Below are positions 30,091 to 44,000 of a stretch of DNA of 64,000 nucleotides, one piece after another. The DNA is from Misgurnus anguillicaudatus (lineage: Eukaryota > Chordata > Actinopteri > Cypriniformes > Cobitidae). A model generated the notes under the pieces. That model had not been told where the DNA came from and did no database searches. It saw only the letters and a program-made list of their open reading frames with translations. Numbering within the stretch: the first letter of the stretch is position 1; each line of letters starts with the position of its first letter. A program made the translations under genes and the position numbers. The stretch covers positions 39,548,001 through 39,612,000 of the forward strand of contig NC_073353.2 in assembly GCF_027580225.2 (NCBI RefSeq). Direction: 5' to 3'.

Positions 30091-31958
30091 TCAAACACCT
30101 GACATGAACACAAACAGTACTTAAAACACCACAAAGGCGTGTCTAGAGTCTAAAAATGTGTAAACTAAACCTTCCAATGTTGTATTTTATTGTTTTTAAC
30201 GCTGAGCACAAATGCGACCGTTACTGCGGAAAGCAAGCGCGTGCACACACACACTGAGGTAAAATCGGTGACGCGCTGCGGCACTGAGTATGAGTATGAC
30301 TAAAATTAAGAAACTTTTTTATTATTATTAATTACTTTAAAACTTTACAAATCAAGGCATATGATTACAACAATGAATAGCATAAGTATCGATCAGTGCA
30401 AACTCAACACTGAACAAATTATAGAAACTGTTTCAACTAAATCTTGAGTTTATTGCTTTCTCAATAAATCACAAATTTATGGTGTAATCCCGTGCAACCC
30501 GTGACATAAGACTTTTCATTCGTGCCATTTTCATATGTATATTCCACATATAATAACTTTTTATTTAAAAAATGTATTAAATTAAAAGGAGCATATCACG
30601 GTGTCAACCTAAAAATATTCATTAAAAAAAAAACTTTTATATCTAAACATTTATAAAGGAGACCTTCCAATTCGTATATATAAATTATTGTGCATGTAAA
30701 AGTGGCCAAAAATGTGTACTCGTTGAATTTTATTTGTTATTATCCCTTATGTGAGTGAAGGACTTTTAACTTATTCTCTTCTGATTGGACGGCACAGAGT
30801 TCCAGATTTAATGGGCGGGGCTTGTTTTCATTGTGGCCCGAGCGCATCTGTATGGCGGATGCTGTTTGTTTGCACATCAAATAAAACAAAACACTTAATG
30901 CCACGCGTGTTCACAGTTTTACAGTTGTGCATCTGTCGGGTAAGACTGCTATGTTTATGAGTTCATCACGAGCTTTTCATCTGTTTTTCTCATTGTAGAT
31001 GCATGATCTAGGGTGTGTTAAAAGTCGATCAGCTGACAGGCGACAACAGATTAAAATAATTTAAAATAAAGAATTATCATAGTATATTTTAAAATGAAGG
31101 CTTTTAATGTATAATAACATGCTTTAAAACACCATCTTTTGATCGGCTGCAGTACTTTGGTGTTGCCTGGTTGGCTTTGTTTGTTTCTGTGACAGACGGA
31201 AGGGTGACAGATGTGTATTTGAATAAACTGTAGACAGCAGTATCATCCAAAGATGATGGATGATGTTATTTATCTTTGATGTGAATTCTTTCAAAGCTGT
31301 TTATAAAGTATTTTAGTGTGGAAGCTGCTTAAAGGTGAAATTTCACAAGAGTTTAAAAAAATGTAAAATAAATCTTTGGTGCCCCCCTGACGTATGTGAA
31401 GTTTTTGCTGAAAATATGATATAGATAATTTATTACAACATGTTAAAATGGACACTTTGTAGGTGTGAGCGCAGATGTGCTGTTTTGGGTGTGTCCTTTA
31501 AAATGCAAATGAGCTGATCTCTGCACTAAATGGCAGTGCTGTGGTTGGATAGTGCAGAATAAGGGGTGGTGTTATTATAATAAGATCCCCTTCTGGCATC
31601 ACAAGGGGAGACAAATTTCAATTAGCTATTTTTCACATGCTTGCAGAGAACAGTTTAAAAAAAACTAAGTTACTGGGCTGATCTTTTTCACATTTTCTAG
31701 GTTGATAGAAGCACTGGGGACCCAATCATAGCACTTAAACATGAAAAAAGTCAGTTTTTTATGAAATGTGCTCTTTAACAAATACAACATTATGTAAAGT
31801 AGAACTGAATGAGTATGTGACCTGAAATTTTTAAACGGTGGTGTAAATATTTTATATCCATAGCACATCTGCTTGCTCAATTACCAAAAGTTTTCTAGAC
31901 TGACCTAAGTTTTTCCTCATCCACAAAGCTTGCAAGATTCTGACCTGTAGCTGTACAG
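30091..31958. promoter_or_regulatory. Divergent promoter region between the SIX6OS1-like gene and tmem169; tmem169 5' UTR intron
   Basis: The two genes are transcribed away from each other here. CpG-containing sequence near 30215-30290 sits just upstream of the minus-strand gene. A GGGCGGGG box near 30811 lies upstream of a likely non-coding first exon of tmem169 that ends at 30939 before a GTAAGA donor (30940). Its intron would run to the acceptor at 31957-31958 and contains the TTAA-type repeat at 31333-31774. The non-coding exon is inferred, not proven. Confidence 0.4.
31333..31774. mobile_element. TTAA-type MITE upstream of the tmem169 start
   Basis: TTAA lies at 31329-31332 and 31775-31778. 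Ends AGGTGAAATTTCA and TGAAATGTGCTCT are imperfectly inverted. Other copies: 51062 to about 51425 (truncated on the right) and, inverted, about 59740-60927. Confidence 0.65.
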
Positions 31959-31964
31959 TGAAGC

Positions 31965-33174
31965 ATGGAGCAGGTGGACCAGCTCAGACCGGAGAGCCCT
32001 CAGTTAGAGTCTGAAAGATCTCAGGGACACGGCAATGAAGGAAACTCTGGCACCGGCACAAGAAGAAAGAGGAGAAAGCGTGAACCTCGGCCAGAGTCTA
32101 TCATCGTCTACCGCTGTGATACAGAGAGTGCAGGTGGAGAAGAGCGTGATGGAGATATGGAGGGTGCTGAGAGGTCCACTGAAGAAGGAGACACATTTCT
32201 GAACAACCCCAGCAGTGAAGGTAAATCGATTCAAATCGTTTTAAAGTGTTGGGTAATATAAACCAACATACAAACAAAATATTTCATAACTTTCTGTCGA
32301 AAGTCTTTCAAATTATACAAATTGAAAATGGAGAGTTTTGTGACACTCTCTGGATGTCAGATGTTTGTGCATCCACTAAAATTCACACTATTATTTACTT
32401 ATAAATAAAATGAGGTCTAGCATTTTTTGTTTGGAGATGCTGCTAGATTTGATGTTCAGTATAATTGTTAGTTTTTCATTACAGATGTGTTTGGTGATGA
32501 GTGACACGTTTCTCAAGCTGTCAAATGTTTTTTTTATGAAATGTTCCCACCTCACAGGTTGGAATCTACCTCCAGATAGCCGCTACGTGACACTGACAGG
32601 GACGATCACACGAGGAAAGAAGAAAGGTCAGATGGTAGACATTCACATGACGCTGACGGAGAAAGAGCTGCAGGAGATGGCGAGGTCGAAAGAGCGTCTG
32701 GATGCTGAATGTGAGGACAGAGAGGGATCGAGACGCCGGTGTGTTTTTGGGATTTCTCAAGGTCCCCACGTTGTCCTTTGGAGTCTGTCTTGTGCTCCGG
32801 TAGTTTTCGTCCTTTCCTTCATCACCTCTTTCTACTATGGAACTCTCACTTGGTATAACATTTTTCTCGTGTACAATGAGGAACGGACATTCTGCCACAA
32901 AGTCACCATTTGCCCCTTCCTCATCATCTTCTACCCCGTGCTCATCGTGGCAGTGTCGCTGTCTCTGGGTCTGTATTCGGCCGTGGCGCAGGTGTCCTGG
33001 GCGTTTAGCGAATGGTGGCTTTCAGTCAGGGACCTGGAGAAGGGTTTCTGCGGTTGGGCTTGTGGGAAGCTCGGATTAGAGGACTGCTCACCGTACAGTA
33101 TTGTAGAGCTGCTAGATTCGGACACCATCTCTGGGACATTGCAAAGAAAAAATTTACAAACGTCATCGGTGTGA
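31965..33174 (+). CDS. tmem169: Transmembrane protein 169
   Basis: Two coding exons, 31965-32220 and 32558-33174, join in phase to give 290 residues, close to the 297 of human TMEM169 as remembered. The N-terminal third is hydrophilic with a basic cluster (RRKRRKREPRPESI) and an acidic stretch. A conserved block follows (DSRYVTLTGTITRGKKKGQ, VDIHMTLTEKELQEM). Two hydrophobic segments lie near residues 160-190 and 200-230, with a short polar link containing Cys and His; after them come an FSEWWLS segment and a Cys-containing tail. The cellular role of the family is not known to me. The acceptor at 31957-31958 precedes the ATG by six bases, so the start is near the 5' end of its exon. Confidence 0.93.
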
Positions 33175-35030
33175 ATAAATGAATTAAGATGGCAGAGATC
33201 TGCAGTGTAAACCAGTTTAATTTTGTTTTTAAACCCAGTGAGCAATTTAGTACACACTCAGCAATGTTGGGTTCCCAACAAGGAGGATTGTTTTAAATGT
33301 TACGTGGCAGCCTTTTGCCATCTTTTTCTCTTAATTTGGCTAAATTATTAGGCAGCATCACAGGCATCCCAAACCTCAAATGGTTCTGAATGAAGCCAGA
33401 AAGTTTGTTCATAAAACTTTAAAAACAGGATTTTGTCAAATATCATATTAACCCAAATATATCACAGTATCCTAACCAGCCTGATCTAATGGGAATTTAT
33501 ACGTATTTTATGAGTTGGCGAATTTGTAAGAAGTGAAATATGTTTGATTATTATAAAATAATTATTATAAAATAAAATAAGGTCACAGGGGTGAAAGCAA
33601 ATCATACAAGAACGAATAAGCTAGCTCATAAAATAATAGATTTTGTTGTCCTAACCAACACAATTTTAAAAAGTGCTTAACTTGTCTAACTATCTGCAGT
33701 GAGAGTTAAAATGCAGTATGACGCCTCATAATCAGTTTACTGTACACTTATGTATTACACTGCTCATTTTATTGTTTTATGCCTGTTTAAACACACTGTA
33801 TAAGTAAACTTTTTTTGTTTGTGTTATTTTGTTTTACTTATTTAGTCTTTTGCTTGTTAACAACCTATTTTAACCATGTTTGTTTTCCAAAGATTTGGCA
33901 TATTTACATTTAAGATTTTGATTTATACATTTAAAATATTTATTCTTTGCTGTTTATTTGTATTTATTCTAATAATCTTGTGTTTATGGAGGCATTACCC
34001 TAAATCAGGAGGAGTTAAGAACAGAAATGCTCTTAAAAAGCTTTTTATACCCTTCTGTAAAATAAAGCCATATGTATATTACAAATAAACTGACACTTTG
34101 TGTGGTGTGAGAAATCTAAACTCTTAAAGTGTCTGTGTGTTGTGGTATCTGTGGTTTATGAGAACACAAATATTTGTAATGACATACTGTGTATGACAAC
34201 ATAAACTTCTTGTGTCCTCACATGTGGAGATAAATAATCTTAAGATAGTTTTTGATGACTTCAGGGTTGTTTGTCATTGACTTAAGATTCTTCAGTCCTT
34301 GTTTTTTTTAAGCCTTTATCATCATGCAGTGATGCTCATAAGATATAATGAAAGTATTGCTAAATAATTTCACAGATGACTGCTAACTTTCTCAAATAAA
34401 ACCTTTTGTAGGCTCAATAGAAAAATGGGACAGGAAATAATTTTAGAGGAAAAGAGAAACTGGCCATGACCTCGACCTGGGTTTCAAACTTATGTTACCT
34501 GTAACACGTCCTGGTACTGCCCACAAGACTGGTAATAGGGATAGTTATTACTCATGCATTACTGGTGGCAAAACTATGGCACCACTGATTTATTTTAAGA
34601 TACGTCAAAATCAGGCAAGCTGTTTTCAGTCAAGAAAACACAAACTGATGAACACAAAAGAAAATATTTTGATAAATGATGGTAAGCACACAGCTGATTG
34701 TAACCATTGACTTCCATAAGAAAAACAAATGCAATGGAGTTCAATGGATACCGTCAACATTGTGCGTGCTTGCCATCATTTATAGAAGTATCTTTATCAT
34801 CATTTAATCACAATAGTTCCATAAAATTTGTTTTCCTACTATGAAAATAAATGGTTACCATCAACTGTGTACTTATCATTTATCAAAATATCTTCTTTTG
34901 TGTTCATCAGAAAAAAATAAATTCATACAGGTTTAGAACAACATGAGGGTGAGTATATAATGAAAGAAATTTTATTTTTGGCTGAACTATTCCTTTAAGT
35001 CGAGCACATCTTTTCTGTAACGTTAACTAT
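33175..35030. other. tmem169 3' UTR and intergenic spacer with a dispersed repeat
   Basis: AT-rich sequence follows the tmem169 stop. AATAAA hexamers at 34061-34066 and 34084-34089 are plausible polyadenylation signals. From about 34600 to 34998 is a common fish repeat type in reverse orientation, ending at a TTAA with the phrase gaactattcctttaa; a partial copy on the other strand starts near 19446. No gene was seen. Confidence 0.4.
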
Positions 35031-35098
35031 GGGGCGGAACTTTGTTGCTTGTCAGTTGTTCGCCCGGATCAATAACAGTGAGACACCAGTCAGTAGGG
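35031..35098 (+). promoter_or_regulatory. xrcc5 promoter-proximal region
   Basis: A GGGGCGG box at 35031-35037 lies about 60 bases upstream of the xrcc5 ATG. The surrounding sequence has more CpG than its flanks. The transcription start probably falls within this stretch, but nothing in the sequence fixes it. Confidence 0.4.
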
Positions 35099-38000
35099 AT
35101 GGCGCGCGCATCGAAGGTAAAATAATGATACTTCATTATAAACATTGATTGCGATAATTAGATTATTTTATCTGAATGACGAATCCGTGATTAAAGCCAC
35201 ACGTCTGTTTATAATTGTAGTTCATGGGTTAAACTGACGGTCTGGTTTGTAGATCGTTTCATAAATACGTATAATAAAGTTTTGAAATTTTCATTCAAAG
35301 GTCTATTCATTATTTGTAAGTTACTCGCAACCGAGTTGTTTCAGTCCCGTTTGCGTTTCTTTGTCTTGTTTATTTTTTCAGCAACACAAAATCAGAAGTG
35401 CTTAAATCTATAGCAGTTTACAGTGGACATGTATGAACATGCTCTCTCGAGATCTATGAAATAAGTTCATATAAACTGTGCATTATATTGTAAATCATAT
35501 GAAGGCATGTAAACCAGATTAAAATTATGGTTCTCAAAAAGTCTCACATTTAATTTAAATTAAAACGATTTAAAACCAATAAAGCACACAATATGTAATG
35601 TATGGTCAAGCTGTATGCAGCGTTAATCTTACATTACATTTACTCCTTCAACTTTTCATTTTGTGTTTCAATGTCTGTTTTAAATCATTTTTTAATCATA
35701 AGTTTGTGTTTGTTTTTTAGTCAGCATTGGTACTGTGCATGGATGTGGGTTTCTCCATGAGCAACTCAGAACCTGGCCAGGAACCGCCCTTCGAACAGGC
35801 CAAAAAAGTCATCCAAAAATTTGTCCAGCGACAGGTTTGTATTATGATTATCGTCTCTGTTTATTTATTATATCTGCTGTCTGTAATAATAATAACATCA
35901 TGATTTACATTCTGTCTGTCTGTAATAATAACATCATGATGATTTACATTCTGTCTGTCTGTAATAATAACATCATGATGATTTACATTCTGTCTGTTGT
36001 AGGTGTTTGATGAGAATAAGGATGAAGTGGCTCTGGTGCTGTTTGGTACTGATGAAACCAAGAACCGTCTGGCTAAAGATGGTCAGTATCAGAACATCAC
36101 TGTCCATCGACAACTGATGATGCCTGATTTTGAGCTGCTGGAGGAGATTCAGAATGAACTTCAGCCTGGTGGCCAACAAGCAGATTGTATCCTTGATTAA
36201 CTTTATTATTTTATTTAATGATATAAGTAACATTTTGTGTTGTATTCGTTTCTATTGAAGCCCTTGACTTCATTCATCAGGGCTTGATGCTCTTGTTGTT
36301 TGCATGGATCTCCTGCAGAACGAAACCATGTGAGTATTCTTGCTATGATTGATCTGCTCTTCAGAAGACTTTCTGATGTCACAACACTTACAATTTGTTG
36401 TTTAGGGGTAAAAAATATACACGTCTGAACATCGTGCTGTTGACGGATCTGAATGTGCAGAGCTCTGAAGACCAGCTTGATGTTATTATTAACAGTCTGA
36501 AGAAAGCAGGAATTACTCTGCAGTTTTTGTAAGTAATAATCATGTATAATATGTTGACGTAAAATAAATAATGCCTGTAACTAGGGCTGTCACAATGATT
36601 AAATAATCGTCTCATCCCGATGATTTCAGCTCACCGCAATGATTGCACATCTCTTTAAAAAACACAAGGGGGAGCTGCAGCACCTGTATAAACGAGACCG
36701 TATCAAATTACTTTTAAATATGTGTTGTGTATTAATATTTACTGCTAGGTAACCTTGCAAAATATTTAATTTAAATAATCAACAATGGGTGAAAATTATT
36801 TCACAAACACAATTTTTTTATGAGAATTAAACGTCAAAGCAATAAAACAGACAACTAATCGTCATAACAAATAGGGAATTGACCGTCAGCCAAATTTCAT
36901 ACTCGTTACAGCCCTACCTCTAACAGAGTTCACTGATATTTGAATTAAGTTGTGTTTAATTTGATCAGTTTGCCGTTCCCTGTGGATGAAGACGGAGGTG
37001 ATGGAGGTAGGGGTGGGTCTGGGTCAGCGTCGCCTCCACCCCGCCCAGGAAAAGGCTTAAGTGGACAGCAGACCCAAGGCCTGGAAATGGTCAGAAACAT
37101 CATGACCGCTCTGGATGAGGATGGTCTGGAAGAAGTTTACACTTTTAGGTCAGATTTCTTATGAATGAGTTATGATTTAAATCTAATCATGAAGGTCTGA
37201 AGGGTTATGATCAAATGGCTTTGTCACAGTGATGCTCTGGAGAAGCTGTCCATCTTTAAGTGTATCGCCCGGAGGCCGATGGCCTGGCCCTGTCAGCTCA
37301 CTATCGGCAGCTCGATCACCATCCGTATCGTAGGATACAAAGCGGTGCGTTCCTGATATTTAAACCGTTCAGAAGTAATGCTCGTCGTTTCTACTCTTAT
37401 GTCATGTCTGGTGCTCGTAACACACAGGTGACGGAGGAGAAGGTGAAGAAGTCATGGGCTGTGGTTGATGCTGAGAGTCACCAGAAAGATGATGTCAGGA
37501 GAGAGACGGTTTACTGCCTGAATGACGATGATGAAACTGAAGTGCAGAAGGAGGACACTATTCAAGGTGATTTAGAGGGGGTCAAAAACACACATGACCT
37601 CACACTTATCATACAGGCATGAACCCAAACCCAAATTAAAAATATTACATTTGGTATAATTTTTGCTGTTTCTTCAAGGTTACCGTTACGGCAGTGACAT
37701 TGTTCCCTTTTCTAAAGTGGACGAGGACCAGATGAAATACAAATCTGATGGCAAATGTTTTTCAGTTCTTGGTTTTACTAAACAGGAGCTGGTAAGTGCT
37801 TGTCCATTAGATGGCACTCTTCTTCAAACCATGTTTCCCATCACATCACATCCCATTCAAACTCACAAAACCTGATATTATCAGGGATTTGTGTGACCAT
37901 GTTTCTTCCCTTTATTATACAGTGACCATTTATTATTTTTTTGTATGATGCAGATTAATCGTCATCAGTTTATGGGAAGTCAGGTTGTTAAAGTTTTTGC

Positions 38001-41000
38001 GCCCAGAGATGATGAGGTAATGTTCGCTGTGACATCATACTGAAATATATCAGTGTTTATAATTTAATGTTTAAAGACATTAATGTTTTATTTGGTGTTC
38101 GCAGCATGCGGCTGTAGCTCTCTCTGCTCTGATTCGTGCACTCGATGCTCTAAAGATGGCGGCTGTAGTGCGTTACGCATATGATCGCCGTAGCAACCCT
38201 CAAGTGGGCGCGGCCTTTCCTTGCATTAAGGAAAAATATGAAGTAAGTGGCTTTTGATTGAACACATTGTTAATGTTTTATCCCCAATAAGGTTCCCATC
38301 TCTCACTTGTCGCCCTGTCTTCAGTGTCTATTGTACGTTCAGCTGCCGTATATGGAAGACCTCAGACAGTTTACGTTCCCAATGTTAGAAAGCAACAAGA
38401 AGTTTAAACCCTCAGGTGAGTCCTCAGAGAGCAAAGGCAAACATTTCTATAATATGTGTTTCTGTAACATTTGTGACCCGTGCTGACAAAATGAGTCGGA
38501 ATGAGCACATTTTTTTTTCAAATGTTATATATAAGTAAATATTTTGACATTAAAAAACTTCAAAGTTCAAAACAATGTATGATTTGTTTGAGTCTGACAA
38601 AAAATGACAGAGCTACACGTGTTTGAAGTTGGCAGAGTCAGCAAAGTCAGTTTTGAGAAAAAATAAATATTTTTTAAGGTTCAAAAGCAAAATCACCACA
38701 TTTATACCTTAAAACCACAGATAAAACTAATAGATTTAGCACACACAAAATCAAAAACAATATCTATAGGAACAATATATGTTCAACTTTTTTCTTTTTT
38801 ATTGTTGATTGACATCGAAACAGACAGTTTTACAGGGATTTCATGCATCCTTGAAAGCCTTGAAAGTTTGTGAATCTGGGGGAAATAATTCAAGGCCCTG
38901 GGAAGTTTTTGAAAATATACATACGGGTGATTCTCACGAAACCATTGAAACACCACGGCACTAATGATTTTAGCTTTAAAATGTGTAATATAGTAACATT
39001 AAAAAGCATCAGAATTAACACAATACTGTGTTCTACCTTGCACAATGTGTGATTTCAACATAAGAATTTATAATTGTAAATTTTATCTCATTTTCTGCTG
39101 AAATTCTCATTACCGCAATGTGTCCGGCTGTGTTTGAACATGCGTTATGTTGTAATTTAATCAAATGAACACAAAAATATTAAGAAAAAAAATAAATGGA
39201 TGTTTTGCTAGACTACTTTAGATGACAGAAAAAATATTTACTGAATATTCATGTATTATAATAATAATGAAGAAAAATTAGGAAAATGATGTGTCCATGC
39301 CTGATGTTCTCATCCTCCGCAACACTTTTTTAAGAACAGTTTAAGCACACATACAGAATATTAATAAAGTTTGATTTTGAGTGACCAAGCACATGGACCA
39401 GTTACTTCAAGATGGCTACCAGGTAAGATCATTTTTTACAGTTAATTTGAAATATTGTCTTGTCAGAATGCTTACACGACATTTTGATTATCATTACCGC
39501 AACAGATGCTTATTAAATGTTAATTTAATTAATAGAAGCATAATACTTTGATTTTAAATGCATGTGCAGAATCTCCAAATTATGTTCTTTCAGGTTTGTC
39601 TTGTCATTTTGAAAATATGTCAGTGTTGATGTTTTCTGACTGTTGCGGTAATGAGATTTTTTAGGACTAATTTTTTAATTATGTTACAAAAAGTGTTAAA
39701 TGATAAGTAAAAGTTTTTAAATTAATGTTCCCATTTACTCCAGACTTTGTTTTTCAATGTCTTGTTGGAAAAAAAGTAAATTTAAGCAATTTTTACATTT
39801 TCATGCTTGACATTTTTAAAACCAAGTTTTTGTGAGAATCACCCATACATAGATACAGGTCATTGAAAGTGCTTGAAACTATTTTATGCAACAAGGGAAA
39901 AAATCCATATTATTCCCTGTGTAGTGTAGGATAATATCATAAAAATGTTTGACTTTATAAGCACACGTGCTAAACTGTTCACTTTAAATGCTTATATCTT
40001 CTGTATGTGAATGTTGATTCATACCAAAATGCTTTTTTGCATAGTTGTGTGTGACACATGAAAACGTCTCGGGTTACGTATGTAACTGTTGTTCCCTGAG
40101 AAGGGAACGAGACACTGCGTCTCCTCTGTCATACTTCCTTCATCCCTGTAACGCCGTCTTTGGCAATATTTCAGATAGCGATATACTTTCCTGGCTCCCA
40201 CATCAACCTGTCTTTGTCGTTAAGCCTCATCATTGGTTGTATTTGATATACACATTCAGACGCACTTACCCCTGGAGGCGTCACCACAGTGACGTCATAA
40301 CAATTTTTCTTAAAAGGTAACTCAATGTAACCTTGCTCTCACTTGAAATGTGTCCCCACATTTAGTCCTTGAATTTAAGGGTATTGGACCTGGAAAGTCC
40401 TTGAAAGGTCCTTTAATTTGAAGTTAACTAAGCTATGGGAACCCTTGTTCTGTATTGCAAGGATCTAATATAATCTATCTTACACATCAGATATTTTTCC
40501 CCAACAGTGAACCAAACATTCACTTAAGACATAACAGATTACATCTTCAGATCTGTCAGTCAGTTTTCATGTCTTATTTACTCTTTTAACATTTTTAAGT
40601 AATGGACTTTATCTTTCTTAATAACTATTTTAACATCAAGCAGTCCTGCACTGTATTTTCTAATTCCTGCATGTTTTAAAACCGAAAACCAAAATATCAG
40701 ACGTGCATGTGGATGGAGACGCATCTTTGTATTAGATTAAGCATTAAGGACGGTACACCTCTCCGAAACGTACAAATAAAGATCATTTTTAAATGTTTAA
40801 CGACTATCTAGAGCTTTGAGATCACTTGACTTAATGAACTTATTTTTATGAAAACCTTAATTTCGACCATTTGTACTTTCTTTTGCCTCTTGCTCAAAGG
40901 TAGATCGAGCGCATTTCGACTCATTTTGACAGCACGGGTGGGTCACAATTATATTTATCAACATCACCACATACCTACAAAAATGAAACGGTGATGTCTT

Positions 41001-44000
41001 TGTGATTGTAGCCAGAACACTGTAATAAGCATTATTACTATTTACAAAAGCCTAAGCGGGTCTTATTTTATATCAGATCCTGATATTAAGGCTGCTTAAT
41101 TTGGTCAAAAAACAAATAAACACCTTACATTTCTGCTGCTTAGATATCAAGGTTAAATAAATCTAAAAGAAGCAACAGCTATTGTGTTTAACAGCAAACA
41201 CTAAAAAATTATGTCCTTTTTGTCTACAAGTTAAGTTGTGTTTGGACAGCTTCTGCAGCCGATAGTTATTTTAAAAGACTCAAACCCACACCTCTTTAAA
41301 AATAAAGTGAAAATGAACTCAGTTTTTATTGAATTGTCTTGATCTTAACGTGTCCGTTTAGAGTCGCAGCTCTCGGCAGTGGACGGGCTAATCGACTCCA
41401 TGATGCTGGTTGAGGAAGATGAAGATGGAAGTACAGTCGACCTGCTTAAAACCAACCACATTCCAAACCCACAGTTCCAGAGACTTTACCAGGTTAAAAT
41501 ATGAGCTGTTTCCTAGACTGAATGAAATGTATTTCAGTTGTGTGATTCAGTTGTGAAATCTGTGTTTGTCTTGTGTCTGCAGTGCCTACATCACCGCGGC
41601 GTGAGACCTGATGATCCTCTGCCACAGATTGAACCCTGGCTTCAGAGGGTTCTGGAGCGACCACAGGCCGTGTCCGCTCGCTGTCAGGCCCCGCTGCAAG
41701 ACGTCAAGACAAAATTCCCTCTGAAAGAAGTGGTGAAACGGAAAGAGGCGAAGACCAGTGCAGATGTGTTTGGGGTCAGGTGAGAATGAATGAGATCCAC
41801 ACTTGAGACTACAGGAGGAATGTGATGTAACTGTATATACCGTGTGATGGTAGAAGTATTTATTTCACATAACCTGGTAGATATAATTGTGTAGCTATCT
41901 GCAGGCAGGACTGCTTTACTGCATTTACACATGAGAGTGATAAAGAAACATGAGGTAGGGTGAAAAGCATTTTTATTTCTTATTAGTAGATTTTAAATCT
42001 TGATTTGTGTGCATTTTCCTGAAGACAGATGTTACAAAACCAATCGATTTACTTCAGAAGACATTTAACTCTTTCCCCGCCATTGACAAGTTATCTCGTC
42101 AATTAAGAGAAAACATTTGCATAAAAAAGTGTTCCTGATGAGGTTTTATGTTCATCTGTAACTGTGGGTTTACACCAAACGCAAAGCTCTAGATTAATCG
42201 CGGGATTTAACTTCGTGTCATGCGAATTTTTCGCTCGAGTTGAATATTTTCAACTTGGGCGAAGACGCGTTTGAGGCGAATAACGTGTGTTTTCACGGCA
42301 AACACGGCGCCCATATCGCGTCATTCGCATCGCCCCACACAAGGACGCATCTGATCGCGTCTTTGCATTGACTTTCTACGTAATCTACTCGCGCAAATCG
42401 TTGAACTCACACATGGTGTAAACCCACAGAAACACAATTATCCACTAGATGGCACTTACCCAATTTATTAAAAAAACTGAAGCAAAAAAATTATTTACTA
42501 ATTTTAAACTCTGTGTATGTTTTGATAATCGTTCTGAATCTGATTTCTAACAAAATACCTTCCCAAAAAATGCAATTATTTCAGCTTTTTGCTAAATTTT
42601 TTTTATTTTTTTTTTAAGAAAAATACCCATATTTAAGAGTTTATATGCACAGAAAAAAATATAGATGGGATGAAATGTTTGTTTCCCCGTTTTGTTTGTT
42701 TGTTTGTTTGAAAGCAGAGGGTCTGTTCTTTCATTTGATATATTTGTATGTTTATATATTTTTAGATGAAAATGTTCCTGGAAGGCATTTTGTGAAGCTT
42801 TTGTGAAAATCACAAAAAATGCTGGCGGGCAACTTTTCAAAAAATTTAGCTGGCGGGGAATGAGTTAATAACTGTATGGATTCGTTTTTGATGGATGGAT
42901 GCATTTTTAAAATGGGGCACTATCCGATGTCATTATAAAGAGTCAGGAAGGATATTGTTTAATATAACTCTGAAAAGAGAAAGTCATTTACACATAGGAT
43001 GATTTAAATACAACTTTTTATTGTTTTTGTCAGCACTGAAGAGCCCGATGCAAAAAGAGTTAAAGTCAGTGAGGAGACTGAATTTAACCTGGCAGAGATC
43101 ACAGAAGGACGCGTCACATCGGTGAGACTATCATGTGCTTCATATATCACACATACAACTTTTCAAAAATGTGCATTAGTCAGATGAACAGACGTTGCAT
43201 ATAATTTATAAATTGATCAGTTCTGTTTCAAATCTTAATGAGATACCCGTGTTGACATTTTATGATGTAATAGTCATATGGTCAATAGTTTTATATGGTT
43301 ATATCATTTTGCGGTCTTTAATGGTGCCTATGAACAGTGTACCAAAAGCGGTCACTTTCACTTTTAAGGTAAATTTCTATGTAGGGTGCAGACAACAAAT
43401 TAACTCATTCGGTTTTGGGCCGCATCCATTACGTTAATTCTGTATGAAACACAAGCTATCTGTCATGATAACAGTCAGTCTGTCTTTCAGGTTGGTAGCG
43501 TGAATCCAGCGCGAGATTTCCACGCATTGATAAGACAAAAGAGCCTTCCCTTTGATCAGGGTGAGATTTCATTCTTCATCTTCATCCAATTATAGCACAA
43601 GCCAATAACAATTTAACATGTCATAAAATACATCAGAAAACTAGAGGTTGAGTGATAGTGGGTTTTACTGATACCGATAACTAGGTTGGTCCGTACTTGA
43701 AGATAACCGATTAATCGGCCGATAGTTTTTAAAATGGATACTGGATAAAACACAAACATAACACTTAAAGTAAAACAGTGGCAGAATGTATTAATAAAGT
43801 AATAAAACAACAGCACTGAACAAAAAAAATTTGCTAAATTATATAAATGTATAAATGAAAATATATTAACTATATTAATAAGTATTAAAATAAATACTCA
43901 CACTGGTAACATTAAAATTACATAAATGTATGTTATATGTGTAGTCTTGTACTTTTTTTTGCTTCTGTTTAAACGTTTAATAATTATCTAATCAAAATAA

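Larger units (their letters stand above)
38834..40450. repeat. Dispersed repeat in xrcc5 intron 12 carrying two nested insertions
   Basis: The left piece (acagggatttcatgcatcc, ccttgaaagccttgaaagtt) and right piece (ggaaagtccttgaaaggtcc, ctatgggaaccctt) read as parts of one element. It is interrupted by the transposon at 38925-39844 and by a second repeat at about 40060-40318. It accounts for most of this 2.9-kb intron; 40450-41361 holds nothing recognisable. Confidence 0.5.

Noticed and set aside
32837..33257. ORFs overlapping the tmem169 second exon in other frames
   Set aside because: They are shadows of the conserved tmem169 reading frame.
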